Assembly: GCA_027257055.1 (NCBI GenBank)
Contig: JAPVLO010000044.1
Span: forward strand, 6,045,001 to 6,109,000
DNA: 64,000 nt
Source of the DNA: Cephalopachus bancanus
Taxonomy: Eukaryota > Chordata > Mammalia > Primates > Tarsiidae
Direction of reading: 5' to 3'
Positions 1 through 53,720 of the stretch are shown piece after piece (within the stretch, counting starts at the first letter, position 1; each line of letters begins with the position of its first letter). The notes under the pieces were generated by a model. The model did not search any database. It was not told the origin of the DNA and saw only the letters and a program-made list of their open reading frames with translations. Made by a program: the position numbers and the translations under genes.

Positions 1-117
1 GCTGAGGCGGAAGGATTGCCCGAGCCCAGCAGGTTGAGGCTGCGGTGGCTGTGAGTGTCCCACTACACTCCAGCCTGGGTGACAGAGTAGACTCCGATTC
101 AAAAAAAAAGAAAAAGA
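1..117 (+). mobile_element. Alu, right monomer, cut by window start
   Basis: It holds the end of an Alu right arm (GAGGCTGCGGTGGCTGTGAG, then ACTCCAGCCTGGGTGACAGA) and an A-rich tail. The left part lies outside the window. Confidence 0.9.
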
Positions 118-176
118 AAATGTAGTATATATACACAATGGAATACTAGTCAGCCATTTACAAAATGAAATCACTG

Positions 177-330
177 GCTGGGCGCAGTGGCTCACCTTAT
201 AATCCCAGTATTTTGGGAGGCCGAGGTGGGAGGATTGCTTGAGGCTAGGAGTTCGAGACCTGCCTGAATTTGAGACCAACATAGCAAGACCTCACCTCTA
301 CAAAGAAAAAATAAATAAATAAATAAATAA
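177..330 (+). mobile_element. Alu left monomer (FLAM-like)
   Basis: A free left arm (GGCTGGGCGCAGTGGCTCAC) ends in an A-rich tail of TAAA repeats. It lies inside the L1 tail. Confidence 0.85.
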
Positions 331-384
331 CGTCTTCTGCAGCAACATAAATGGAACTGATGGAGATTATTATTATTATTATTA

Positions 385-674
385 TTATTTTGAGTTGGGG
401 TCTCACTCTTGTTGCCCAGGCTGGAGTGCAATGGCACACTCACAGTCACAGCAGCCTCGACCTGCTGGGCTTAGACAATCCTTCTGCCTCAGCCTTCCAA
501 GTAGCTGGAACTGCAGATGCATGCCACCACGTCTGGCTAGTTTTTGTGATTAATTGTAGAGATGAGGTCTCGCCAAGTTGCCCAGTGGGCTTGAACCCTG
601 CAGGCTCAGGCAATCCTCTCACCTTAGTCTCCCAAAGTGCTGGAATTGTAGGCTGAGTCACCGTTCCTGGTCAG
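385..674 (-). mobile_element. Alu, antisense
   Basis: It opens with an ATT repeat and TTTTGAGTTGGGGTCTCACT and ends CCGTTCCTGGTC. The flanks GGAGAT-ATTAT and AGAGATCATTAT look like a target-site duplication in the L1. Confidence 0.9.
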
Positions 675-989
675 AGATCATTATCTTAAGTAAATAAGAC
701 AGGCACAGAAAGTCAAATATCACATGTTCTTACTTATAAGTGGGTGCTCAAAAATGTATACACATGGATATAGAAGGTGGCATGACAGACAGTGGAAACT
801 TAGAAGGGCATAAGAGTAGGAGGGAGCTGAATGATAATTAGTTAACGGGTACAATGTACATTTTTCTGGGTCTTGAATGTCCTGAAAGCCCTTACTTGAC
901 CACTATGCAGTCTATGCAATGTAACAAAATGTACATATACCCCCACAAACTTGTACAAACAATAAAAAACTAGAAGAAAAAAATAATTA

Positions 990-2310
990 AAACCATATGG
1001 ATATTTTAATAGATGCTGGAAAAGCATTTGATACAACTCCATATCCCTTTATAATAAAAACCCTCAACAAACTGGAACATACCTCAGAATAATAAAGGTC
1101 ATATTGACAAACCACAGCTAATACTAAAGGAGAAAAATGAAAGCCTTTCTCCTAAGATCTGGAACAACACAAGGTTGCCCACTTTTACCACTTTTATTTA
1201 GCATAATACTAGAAGTTGTGGCCAGAACAATTAGATAAGAGAAAGATAGCCTGGGCAACAAAGTGAGACCTCGTCTCTACAAAAAAAAAATAAAAAAATC
1301 TGCCAGGCATTGTGGTGCATGACTGTAGTCCCAGCTACTTGGGAGGCTAAGGCTGAAGGATTGCTTGAGCCCAGGAGGTCAAGGCTGAAATGAGCCGTGA
1401 TCGTGCCACTGCACTCTAGCCTGAGTGACAGTGAAATCCTGACTTAAGCAAACAAAAAACCTAAAGACGTCACCAAAATACTATTAGAACTGACAACAAA
1501 TTCAGTAAAGTTGCAGGATACAAAATCAACATACAAAAATCAGTACCATTTATATATACTAATAAAGAACAATCTGAAAAGGAAATCAATCCCATTTACA
1601 ATAGCTACAAAAAGTATAAAATATGTAGGAGTCAATTTAACCAAAGAAGTGTAAGATTTATACAAAACAACTATAGAACAGTGATCAATGCTGATAAATT
1701 GGGAAAATTAATATTGTTAAATGACAACTCTACCCAAAGCAATATACAAATTCAATGCAATGACTATCAAAATACTAATGAAATTTTTCACAGAAATAGA
1801 AGAAACAATCCTAAAATTTATACAGCACCACAAAAGACTTCAAATAGCCAAAGCAACCCTGAGCAAAGAGAACAAAGCTGGAAGCATCACACTATCTGAC
1901 TTCAAAATCTATTGGAAGGCTTTAGTAACCAAAACAGCATGGCATAAAAATAGACATGGTATAAGAACAGACACAGAGACCAATAAAACAGAACAGAGAC
2001 CCTAGATATAAACCCACACACTTACAGCCTACCCAATTTCAATGAAGGTGCCAAGAACATACAATGGGGAAAGCACAGTCTTTTAAATAAATCATGATGG
2101 GAAATCGGATGTGCTATGCTGAAGAATAAAACTCAACTTTTATCTCTCACGATATACAAAAATCAACTCAAGATGGATTAAAGACATAAATCTATGACCT
2201 GAAACTACCAGAAGAAAACACTGGGGAAAGACTTTTTGCGTGTGTGTAAGACCTCAAAAGCTCAGACAACCAAAGCAAAAACAGACTTTTGTAGATGGCT
2301 TTTGTAAAAA
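990..2310 (+). mobile_element. L1 ORF2 fragment (reverse transcriptase to C-terminal region), decayed
   Basis: The sequence matches the L1 ORF2 reverse-transcriptase region, for example the part encoding DAGKAFD-like and [18 protein letters not shown] motifs at about 1010-1205. It continues beyond an inserted half Alu (1246-1462) into the ORF2 C-terminal region up to about 2300. Stops break the frame and the expected active-site box is lost at the Alu, so it is inactive. Confidence 0.88.
1246..1462 (+). mobile_element. Alu, 5'-truncated
   Basis: It starts within the left arm (AGCCTGGGCAACAAAGTGAG), has an A-rich linker, a right arm and a short AAAC-rich tail. It is inserted in the L1 ORF2 fragment. 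Confidence 0.88.
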
Positions 2311-2315
2311 AGACA

Positions 2316-2490
2316 GGAAGCTGGATGTGATGGCATGGACATGTAGTCGCAACTACTCAGGAGGCCAAGACAGAAGGATTGCTTGAACCCAGGAGGTCGA
2401 GGCTGTGGTGAGCCATGATCATGCTACTGCACTGCAGCCTGTGTGACAGAGCCTGTGTGACCTACCTACCTCCCCCCCAAAAAAAACTAT
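2316..2490 (+). mobile_element. Alu right monomer
   Basis: Right-arm sequence only (GCTGGATGTGATGGCATGGA to CTGCAGCCTGTGTGACAG). It ends in an imperfect C- and A-rich tail. Confidence 0.8.
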
Positions 2491-3080
2491 CACAAAAGAT
2501 TGCAAAATCCACAACCTTACACAAAGGCTATCACAACTTTACACAAAAAATACTTCCACAAGGACATCTGCCGAGCAACTGCCGGTCGAGCCCTAGACTG
2601 GCGTCACCCTTGTTACTCATCTTGGTAGCCAAGGATAATTATTTTCAAACAATTATGTAGTCCTCCTCATATTTCCCTTTAAAACCCTTTGTCTTCTTTT
2701 ACCTTTCTGAACAGGCACATAGTTCACAATGTCACGTGTATTCCCATTGCAATGCTCTGTTCCTTTTTTCATTTAGAGGGCTTCTTCTGTTATTTAGGTT
2801 GATAAAGTTCAATTTGTAGATTCTTTTTCTTGTATGATCAGTGCCTCTTTATCCCAATGTTTTTCCTAACTCAAAGTTGCAAAGATGTTCAGTTTTCTTC
2901 TGGAATCTGTATAGTTTAATTCTTAGATTTTAGGTCTGTGATCCATCTAAAAGTTTGCATATGTGAGAGAAGACACTGAGGTTTATTTTTTCCCCACATG
3001 AATATCCAGGTGTTGCAGCATCATGGATTGAAGAGACTTTCCTTTCCCATTGTATTACTTTGGCATGGTCATCAAAAAAA

Positions 3081-3371
3081 TGCTGGGCACAGTGGCTCAC
3101 ACCTATAATCCTAGCACTTTGGGAGGTCGAAGTGAGAGGACTGCCTGAGCCCACAGGTTCAAAACAAGCCTGGGCAACTTGGTGAGACCTCATCTCTACA
3201 ATAAGTCAAAAAATTAGCCAGGTGTGGTGGCATGTGCCTGTAGTTCCAGCTTCTTGGAAGACTGAGGTGGAAGGATCACCTGAGTCCAGCAAGTTGACAC
3301 TGCGGTGGCCATGAGCTTGCCACTGTACTCCAGTCTGGGAGACAGATTGAGACTCCAACTTAAAAAAAAAA
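3081..3371 (+). mobile_element. Alu, full length
   Basis: Both arms are present, with the CTACAATAAGTCAAAAAATT linker and an A tail. It directly precedes another Alu. Confidence 0.92.
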
Positions 3372-3666
3372 TGCTGGGCATGGTGGCTCACGCCTATAAT
3401 TCCAGCACTTTGGGAGGCCAAGGTGAGAGGATTGCCTGAGCCCATGGGTTCGAGACCAGCCTGGGCAACTTGGTGAGACCTCATCTCTACAATCAATGAA
3501 AAAATTAGCCAGGTAAGGTGGCGCACACCTGTAGTTCCAGCTACTTGGAAGGCTGAGGCAGAAGGATCATCTGAGCCCAGCAGGTAGAGGCTGCAGTGGC
3601 CGTGAGCAGTGTGCCACTGCACTCCAGCCTTGGCGACAGAGTGAGACTCTGACACACACACACAAA
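3372..3666 (+). mobile_element. Alu, full length
   Basis: Both arms are present. The tail has changed to a short CA repeat (ACACACACACACAAAA). Confidence 0.92.
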
Positions 3667-3841
3667 ATTTGTCAGGTGCCATGTCCACTATTGGCGGGGA
3701 GAGAACTCGCTAGAAGCCCAAACCTCACCTTCACGAAAATCCTCACATGTAACCCACAACTCTAAAATTAAAAAATAAAGTTGAAAAAAATAATTTTGTC
3801 AGTACAAGTATGTCAAAGATATGTGTGGGGTGCGTGTATGT

Positions 3842-3857
3842 GGTATGTGTACACATA
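3842..3857. repeat. 16-base perfect palindrome in a TG-rich stretch
   Basis: GTATGTGTACACATAC is its own reverse complement. It lies in alternating purine-pyrimidine DNA within an L1 remnant. No function is suggested. Confidence 0.6.
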
Positions 3858-4108
3858 CACTCACACGTGTCTGGTCTGTTTTGTGCCAAAGCGTTAAACA
3901 CACACGTCTATTTCTGGACTCTATTCTGTTCTATTATTTGTCTGCTTATTTAGTAATACCAAACTGTTTTGACTACTGTAGTTTTAGAACAGGCATATAT
4001 GTATATATATATTTAATGCTGGCAGTGCCAACCCCAACCAACAGGATATTCATGTTGGTTTACCACTCTTACCAGCATGGGACATTATCAGCTTTACAAG
4101 TCATGAGA

Positions 4109-4575
<467 letters not shown>

Positions 4576-4719
4576 GAGACCATGCCAAGGGGGAGAGACC
4601 ATAGGGGTCACCGCTATATCCCCATTACTAAGCACTGTGTCTGACACACAGCTGCTCAGCTGGTATTTAATGAATGAATGAATGACATGAAGCTTTAACA
4701 TATTCATGAATGTTGCCAA

Positions 4720-5078
<359 letters not shown>

Positions 5079-5138
5079 TAAGTCATTAGGATTAGTGTAT
5101 AGTAATAACAACAAAAATAACAGCTCAATCTTTTCTCT

Positions 5139-5424
5139 TTTTTTTGAGTTGGAGTCTCACTCAGTCGCCCAGGTTGAAGTGCAGTGGCACACTCATGGCC
5201 ATCCTAGCATCAACCTGCTGGGCTCCGGCAATCCTCCCGCCTCAGCCTTCTAAGTAACCGGAACTACAGGCACGCGCTACCACACCCGGCTAATTTTTGA
5301 TTTATTGTAGAGAGGAGGTCTCGCCAAGTTTCTGGGGCTGGCCTCGAACCCGCAGGCTCAGACAATCCACTCACCACAGCCTCCCAAAGCGCTGGGATTA
5401 CAGGCTGAGCCACTGAACCCAGCT
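5139..5424 (-). mobile_element. Alu, antisense
   Basis: TTTTTTTTTGAGTTGGAGTC at the start and GGCTGAGCCACTGAACCCAG at the end mark a full-length copy close to the younger group. Confidence 0.92.
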
Positions 5425-6269
5425 CATAGCTGAATCTTAACACAACATTTACTATGCTCAAGCATGTGGTCTTTGTTGTCATAGTTAAAATGTCATCCAT
5501 CACAGCGACACTCAAAGCAGCAAGACTGAGAAAAGGACAAGAAGAAAAGAAAACTCTCCTAAGGAGAGTTCCCAGCAGCTGCCACATGGTACTCCCGCTT
5601 ACGTCCCATCTAATATCCAGCTATTCATGGCTTCAAGGGAAGCTGGGAAGTATAAACTCTTTCCCCAGTTCTTACTGACTTCTCGGGTCTGGTTTCTGTC
5701 CTGCACAACCAGAAGAATCCTGAATTATGCAATCTGTTTCCCTGAGTAGGTTTTGGCATCCAATGAGTATTGTCATGCTGACCCAAAAGACTGGGGCGAT
5801 TGGTTTTAAAGTTTTTTTATTTTTATTTTAAGGGGGAGAGAGGGGAGGGGTTAAAGTTTTCATTAGAAAAGGGAAACAGCAGCTCATCTTAGCCATAAAG
5901 GGACAAAGGCCCACAAAGTTCTCTGGGGAGGACTTGACCCTGTGCAAACACCAAGGAGTCAATGGTCCCAGTCCCTCATGAGCCAGCATGTAAAGATGGA
6001 CCTGCACCAAGAACTAATGTCCGCAGCACAAGTCTTTTTGAGGTGGGTCCAATTTAAAAACAATGATGGAGTCGCCAGACCCAATGCAGTTTTAATTTCA
6101 GAAACTGACTAAAAAAGAAGCTACCACTAACAAAAAAAAGTAACTAACCTGCGTACTCTGGCAGGCAGGATATGTCCCTAAATGTTGGGAAGTGATCCTT
6201 GCTGCCTCTGTGTCCCTTCACAATGTCCTTGGCATACCCAAGGCATGGCATGTATTCTCCTTCAGTTTG

Positions 6270-6370
6270 AACAGTCATTGAACACTTACTATATATCAGC
6301 ACTGCTCTAAGCCAAAGATAATCAGGAAAAGTTCTTGATAAATGTATCTACTTGCTGGGACTATGCTAAG

Positions 6371-6423
<53 letters not shown>

Positions 6424-6560
6424 TTTCCCCATCAAATGCTCACATTTATCCTATTACCCAACAAGTGGGTCTTATTAGCCCCACTTTGCAGGTGGCAACA
6501 CTGAGTGACGCTACCATTGGTGAATGTTAGAGCCAAGATGCACACCATGGTCTCCCCCAA
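6270..6560 (-). mobile_element. MIR remnant split by an AC repeat
   Basis: ATTGAACACTTACTATATAT with CACTGCTCTAAGCC on the left and CCCCACTTTGCAGGTGGCAA with GAGCCAAGATGCACACCATG on the right fit an antisense MIR. A long AC repeat has grown inside it. Confidence 0.7.
6373..6421. repeat. (AC)n microsatellite
   Basis: About 24 uninterrupted AC units. Such a tract should be length-variable between individuals. Confidence 0.97.
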
Positions 6561-6898
6561 CCTGCACACTGACCTCAGGGTAAGGCCCTTAGGCATTCTG
6601 CCTTCCAGGTCACAGTGAAGAATGCTCACTCTCCTGGAAGAGTTCATGGAACTGCTAAGAATGCTCCACAGCAATCCTCAGTGCAAGGAGGGGAGAGAGG
6701 AATGCCCTCATTACGCAAGGATGTTTCTTAGGCAGCATTAGTTTTAAAAACCAAGAACTGTATACAACCCAAATGCTTAAGAGTGCTGTTAATTAAATGA
6801 CAGTCACCCACAGAACTGATGAAAGCCATAGAAACTGCTCATCAGGTATTTTTATTAACGTGTTCTAATGTTCAACATAGAAACAGTGTGGATCCAAA

Positions 6899-6899
<1 letters not shown>

Positions 6900-6937
<38 letters not shown>

Positions 6938-6947
6938 CACGCACGCA

Positions 6948-6981
<34 letters not shown>
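6900..6981. repeat. (AC)n microsatellite with GCAC interruption
   Basis: Two AC blocks flank ATGCACGCACGCACGCGC in the middle. The alternating purine-pyrimidine pattern could form Z-DNA. Confidence 0.95.
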
Positions 6982-6982
<1 letters not shown>

Positions 6983-8369
6983 CTCAACCCCACAATATTT
7001 TCAGGAAAAAAGACAGTAAAGAAATTCTTCCAGAATGCTAGACTTGATTGATTCTGGTAGAGGATTATGTGGATTTCACATTTTCTTCCTTAGTTTTCTT
7101 TTTCTAGTTTTTCCACATGAACATGTTTACTTTGATAATTATAATATTTTTCGGAGACTTGCACTCTTACGTACTGTATATTTTTATGCTCTGACCTTGT
7201 TCTAAGCATCACTTGGATTCTGGATTTTTTTTTTTTTTAAAGAGATGGTCGATGTTTTTAATAGGTGGTATATGGATCTGTTTTTAAAGTTTTAAAATTT
7301 AATATCTTCCAAAAGACTTCAAAGGCTGTCCCAATACTGGCATTCAGACAGAGCAAAGGCAGATGAAACTGGGGAGGAGACAAACAAATGTCTTTTTATT
7401 AAAGTGGAAAATATACTGTCTATAGCAATCTCCACCTGAACTGTGCCTTACAAGAAGAGCGCTGGGTGCACAGCTGGCAGTGAGTCTCGTCTCCTTATTT
7501 CTGGGTTGTCTCCTAGCTTGGGGGCAGGGTGAAGACCAAACACAGGGTATCTGGCCGACTTCAGAGGGCACTGGGGAAAGGTGGGTAGGTGTCCACCAGT
7601 AGAAAACAGCATCATCCTCCTCCCTCCTGTACCTCACCCACATGCTTCTCTCAAGTCCAGCAAGACTGAGTGGACAGAATTTGAGCAACGGACCATCTAG
7701 TGGCCATTCTATCTGTAGGCCAGTTATTAGCTTTTGATTTTCCATCCCCTGGTAGTCTGTGGCTCATACGGCATCCTTATTTGCTGAAGGCTTTCTAGAT
7801 GTGTTTACAGCAAACTCTATTCTGAAAATAACTTAGAATAACCACTGTCATTTCCAACCTCTAACTAATAAACTCTCTGTACAATAAAATAAGCCAAGTC
7901 TACTCCCAGACAAGGTCTATATGTTCCTGTGTGTAGTTAGGGAAGAGGCAGTCTGCTTGGTTCTCAAGCAGCAACTTGATAACTCACCTTGAACTTCAAC
8001 CCACCTTGAACACAGCACACCTCCCCCATTCCTTTGCCACAACATCTGTGGTAACAGCTTTGCAGGTGCAGCACTACCTCGGGCTACCTGTCCTACCAAG
8101 CAGCTTCTCCTCAAACCACCTCCCCACCCACCCCTCCGGGAACAGGGCCAGCCCAAACTCCCTGTTCTCGCGGCCACGGTGACTGGCTCAGGGAAGGGCA
8201 CAGGGACCAAGACAGCCAATCAAAGTCCTTCCTGGGGTTTTCTCTGTGGAGCTGGGCAAGACAGGATTTGCACTTACTGGTGTGAAGGTAGGAGCCAGCC
8301 AGCAGCTACACAAGGCAGCACATGCCTCTCTTATGCTGATGATACTTTGAGATGGCATCCACTACTTTT

Positions 8370-8830
8370 TTTTTTTTAAGTTTTCAAACAAAGTTTATTA
8401 GCGAGGAAAAGAGAATAAGGAAGAAGATCCATGGCAGAAAGACATGCCATGGGCAAGTTTTTCAAAGAAAAACCACCTCATCCATTGCTTTCAACTGAGT
8501 CCTTTCTTTAAAAAAAAAATCTTCCACTTTTTGATGAGGACATGGACATTTTCATTTTGAAAGGAAAATCTTTGAATTCCAAAACCACACATCAAAGTTG
8601 ATGTGGTGGGGATCCCGGGGAAGGCAAGCCTTCTCTTGTGGAGACAAGACAGCATCCCCTTCCCCCGGGCCTCCAGGGCATCTCCTCAGAGCCCTCTACC
8701 ACCACTGTTCTCCAGCCCACGAAGAAGCTGCTAGCTCTTGTTTCCCTTCCACTAGAAAGCCACAGTCTGTGTTCATTTTAACAACATCTGCTTCAGAGAA
8801 TCCATGAAGTTTCTCTACTTCAAGCTCAGG
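8370..8830 (-). other. Possible 3' end of an unidentified retrocopy
   Basis: On the minus strand AATAAACTTTG (about 8394-8401) is followed about 20 bases later by a run of A (8378-8366), as in a processed transcript. The sequence before it to about 8830 is not a repeat I recognise. I cannot name a parent gene, and chance is possible. Confidence 0.3.
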
Positions 8831-9030
8831 TTCTTAGGGACTAGACTTCTGCTCTCCTAAGGGTTTTATTTCGCAGATTGTGTGTGTGGGCTTTAGAATT
8901 CCAGTTGTAACTGTGGTTTAAAAATGGGAGGAAAAAATGGGAACAGAGAAGCTGTTCCTAGAGTGTGTAATGTTTGGGGGGAAATGCTTGTTGTTGCACT
9001 AGGAACATACATTATCAAGAGTGAAGACAT

Positions 9031-9285
9031 TGGCTGGGTGTGGTGGTTGCCTGAGTCCAGAGGTTTGAGACCAGTCTGGGCAACCAGCAAGACCTAGTCT
9101 CTACAATAAATCAAAAAATTAGCCAGGCATTGTGGTGTATGCCTGTGGTTCCAGCTACTTGGAAGGCTGAGTCGGATCACCTGAGCCCAGCAGTCAAGGC
9201 TGAGGTGGCTGTGAATGTGCCACTATACTCCAGCCTGGGCTACAGAGGGAGATTCCTTCTCAGAAAAAAATAAAAAAAGAAGATG
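9031..9285 (+). mobile_element. Alu with left-arm deletion
   Basis: GGCTGGGTGTGGTGGTTGCC shows that about 40 bases of the left arm are missing. The right arm and an A-rich tail are complete. It lies just past the predicted GPT2 3' end. Confidence 0.9.
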
Positions 9286-9359
9286 AAAATGAGTGATGCC
9301 CACCCTATTCAGATTGAAACTACAAGGAAAGTGAGACACAATCACCATTTTGGACACAT

Positions 9360-9365
9360 TTTATT
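9360..9365 (-). terminator. Candidate GPT2 polyadenylation signal AATAAA
   Basis: The minus strand reads ATAATAAAATGTGTCC here, followed within about 30 bases by a GT-rich stretch (GGTGATTGTGTC). It is the last signal before the downstream Alu, so I prefer it to the one at about 9860. No transcript evidence is available. Confidence 0.45.
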
Positions 9366-10701
9366 ATGTAGAAATTTTCAGCAGAGTTATCATTAAGTAC
9401 CTTTGTCAGCAGATGCTTGTGAGAACCAAGCTTGGAAAACAGCCACAGGCAGGTCTACAACTGTTCTTCCCCAAAACTCCACATCTCAGAACAGAAACAA
9501 CCAGCCCAGCCTCAAGGTGTGAGGTGAGGGACTATCTGAGGTACAGCCTGGCTCGAGCTTCCCCAGCATCACCCACACACAGCTCTGGATGAATGACAGA
9601 AACTTCACAGGTAGAGATTAAAGTGCAACCCCAAATGACAAACAACTCTCTTGGGTGGTGCCTGTGCAGGAAAGGCACCAGAACAGAATCTGTAGATCAA
9701 ATCCATCACAATCCCCATTCCTACCCGAAGTTAACCTCTAAACTAGCTGATCTTATTATTCATTGATCTTAAAAGCAAACCAAATGTATGCAGCATCTTT
9801 TAAAAAGTCGTGTAAACGTTGCAAAGTCTTTAGGGGTTATTTATAATCTGAAGAGATTTATTAAAAAATTACTGGACTTATTAAGACTACAAATACTAGT
9901 CCCTCCTCCCCCCATGAAAAAAGCAATTGTTACAAAAATATAAAAAATATACTAACTTCTACTATTTCACCTTTCCTCCAGAAGTCTTGTGACTCTGGGA
10001 CACCTCCTGGTTTAAAGACCAGACAGCAAGCACAAGTGCAATGTTTTCAAATTTAGGAAGGAGAAGTTTCAAAACATTCCCTTTTGTTATTTGAGACTGT
10101 GGCTACTTTCTTCACAGGGACCATAATGCTGTGAGTAATGACAGTTGGAAGTTTTCTACTGCATTCCTCTGCATGGACCCAGTATAGAAATTATGGCATA
10201 GGAGGCTGCATTCAAAACTCACTCCTCAGCCTCTTCAGTTCAGATTTCTCTCCAGCTCCTTCAGTTCCATCTTGGGACATGCTAGGTTCTCAGACTCCTG
10301 AGCTTCCCTAGCTTCCCACTGGGGAAGACAGATGGTAATGGAGAGAGGGCCCCCAGTGAGGGAACAGAGGACGGAATCTGCTGCCGTCCGTGGCTCCATG
10401 TCCTTGGCTAACGCCAGGGAGCTGTGTGCATGGTGGACGACACTCTCCTAGCCTAGAGACACAACACATGCTGCAGGTCAGAGTCTGCAGCCAAAGGAAG
10501 TAAAATGTGAAGTAAACACTGCATTAAAATACTTCGGTACACTCTGAATCACATCTCACTGATTTCTCCACATCAGCCAAGCTACCAGGCACTTTTATCA
10601 ACTAAGACCTAGAGAGAGACCAAGGTCAGTTTGAAACAATTCAATACGATAGGGACTCCCCCGCCTGAATTAGGACGTTTTGTCTTTTGTTGTCCCTGCC
10701 A

Positions 10702-10715
10702 CCAGCAGGGGGCGA
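10702..10715 (+). promoter_or_regulatory. CTCF-like motif CCAGCAGGGGGCGA in the GPT2 3' UTR
   Basis: Thirteen of 14 positions fit CCASYAGRKGGCRS; the last base is A. It lies in non-repetitive sequence about 0.9 kb past the stop codon. It has the same orientation as the motif at 32200. Confidence 0.45.
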
Positions 10716-11618
10716 TATGTACCAAAGCTCAATCAAGCCCTTGAGAGAGACTGTGAGTGGGTAATCATTGGGATGGATTCACACGCCACCTGGCAGAATC
10801 TCTCCACATAGCTGGGATGCAGCTGGGCTGTACCCTGTGTCCCTGAAGTCCAGGGAGATCTCTCAAACAGGAGTTCCAGCATATGCATGATCAAGAGAAT
10901 CCTTCATTCCCAAAGCCTTCCGTGTGCAGTCCTCCCCACTTGCAATGCTCAACTGGTTCAGTTTGGAGCTTGGCTCACACCCATTCCTCCCCTGCAGAAC
11001 TCTCTGACCTTGGCTGCAGCCAATGGTGCTGTGCTACTGCCCTCATCACTGCTGAGACAGGCTGCCTGCCTCCTGGCCAGAACGACAGACCCTCTCCAAG
11101 CCCCCCAGACCTCCTATGGGACTAGGTGTCCATACTGCTAAGGTTTATTTCACAGATTGTGCTGGTGGGTCTGGATTTCCAGTCCTCACCATGGTCGGGT
11201 CACAATTCCCCGGCACCTGCTTGCCTCTCCAGATCTGAAATAATCTCAGCCAACACACCCTGGTTGTTTAAAGTCCCAAGGGAACTGTCTAAACGCAAAA
11301 ACAGTAACAGATTCAGAGAACCCTAGCCACATCTGCTGAGCAAATCTCCTCTACTTTGGCTCCATAAAAACAACAAATAAACAAAAACGGGGCATCTGAG
11401 ACATCAAGAACTCATGTTTGCTCAGAAGAGAAGTGCTCCCAACATCAAGGCACAAAGAAAGAAGTCAGAAGTCTCCTGGGGCAAAATGATGATGAACGTG
11501 ACCAGTCACCTCTGTGCGGTCTGAGGCAGAGTCACTTAGTGAGGTGCGTTCAGCCAGGCCTGGACAGGCATCGGGAGGGTGGCCCAGGAATGGGCCCTCC
11601 CCTGGGCCCAAGGTGCCC

Positions 11619-52793
<41,175 letters not shown>

Positions 52794-52949
52794 TCCAGGG
52801 CCAGGCGTGCTCGCGGCCGCCCCACAAGGCTGGCGGGACGTGGGGGGCCAGGAGGCTGGGACTTAACCATGCCACTCTGACCCCTTCTGAGCAAAACTGG
52901 CATTTGCCCTCAACCTCTAACGGTTGTTGTGAGAATTAAAGGACCCATA

Positions 52950-53165
52950 CCAGGGGGGTCAGGAAAAGCCTTGCTCCCTCCTTCTGAAGCCCTCCCCGAC
53001 CTCTATCACTTCCGTTTTATTTCCTTCCTAACATCTGAAATTATTTTGCTTGAATACCTCTCCCCATTTACCATGTAAGCTCCAGAAGGATAGCGGCAGT
53101 GTCTGCCTTGTTCAAGGTAGCACATAGTAGACACTCAGTAAAAATTTGTTGACGGAGGAATGCTC
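52950..53165 (+). mobile_element. LINE2 (L2) 3' end
   Basis: AAGCCCTCCCCGACCTCTAT, ATGTAAGCTCCAGAAGGATA and CACTCAGTAAAAATTTGTTG follow the L2 3' end. Confidence 0.8.
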
Positions 53166-53720
53166 GGCAAGGTAGCTATTATTTTTGGCAAAGGCGTCTC
53201 CAGGCAAAAAACTTCCTGACTCACCCACAGCAAGAGCAGGGCAAAACTAGGAGGTGGTGTAGGAGGGTGCAAAGACTAGACACCAAAATCTACACAGAGG
53301 ATGGGTGGGTGTCATCTCCCCCTCTCAGACTCCCCTGATTCTTTATATGCAAAATAAATAGGATTAAGTGACCTCTAAAGCCCCCTCCCTTCTTGGAAAT
53401 TCTGTGAGTCTAGGTGTTTTCAGGCAGAAAAACAGCTCAGAGCTCCCACACTGCAACACACACACTCACAGTAGGTCTATGAAAGTTGAGGCAGGAAGCA
53501 CTTAACGAACACAGCAGTGCAGAGGAGCAGGCAGCAGGAGCTCTGGGTCTGAGCATACACAGGTTCATAGGTCACTTACAGCTTCTCTGACTTGGCGCTA
53601 TTAGCCCTTGTAAAGCCCAGTGTAGAGTGGAGCTGACACCCACTTCATGGGGCTGCAAGAAGCTTCAATGAGGTGACCTTGTAAAAGCCAAAGCTTGGAA
53701 TCTAATGCTGTGAGTTGCTC
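53166..53720. other. Upstream flank of GPT2, no gene seen
   Basis: A MIR-like piece is possible near 53575-53695 (GTCACTTACAGCTTCTCTGA). Nothing else is recognised. Confidence 0.5.

Larger units (their letters stand above)
118..975 (+). mobile_element. L1 3' end, interrupted by two Alus
   Basis: L1 sequence is seen at 118-176 (CACAATGGAATACTAGTCAG), 332-360 (GCAGCAACATAAATGGAACT) and 675-975, ending in AATAAAAAAC. The pieces are collinear with one L1 tail. A left Alu monomer (177-330) and an antisense Alu (about 385-674) were inserted into it. It is non-coding and old. Confidence 0.85.
2790..4010 (-). mobile_element. L1 ORF2 fragment, antisense, split by two Alus
   Basis: On the plus strand 2920-3065 (GGTCTGTGATCCATCTAAAA to CCATTGTATTACTTTGGCAT) and 3880-3990 (TCTATTTCTGGACTCTATTC to TTTTGACTACTGTAG) match antisense L1 ORF2. 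Two head-to-tail Alus (3081-3666) separate the pieces. The region 2500-2790 has no clear match. Confidence 0.75.
5425..9030. other. Intergenic DNA downstream of GPT2, no gene seen
   Basis: Apart from the MIR remnant, two AC repeats and the fragments listed separately I see no exon or RNA gene. Stretches near 5650-5730 and 8175-8260 resemble an old dispersed repeat family also seen at 19870-20100, 24220-24480 and 28410-28700. 7000-7330 is AT-rich and unremarkable. Confidence 0.6.
9340..11618 (-). other. GPT2: GPT2 3' UTR (predicted extent)
   Basis: Downstream of the stop the sequence is free of Alus for about 2.3 kb, until an Alu at 9031. An AATAAA on the minus strand at 9360-9365 would give a 3' UTR of about 2.25 kb. 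An alternative AATAAA near 9857-9863 would give about 1.8 kb. The free stretch and these signals are seen; their use is inferred. A CTCF-like motif lies inside it at 10702-10715. Confidence 0.55.

Noticed and set aside
3206..3688. 160-codon open frame on the minus strand
   Set aside because: It is a translation of two antisense Alus (residues such as [15 protein letters not shown]). Many similar frames across the window have the same origin.
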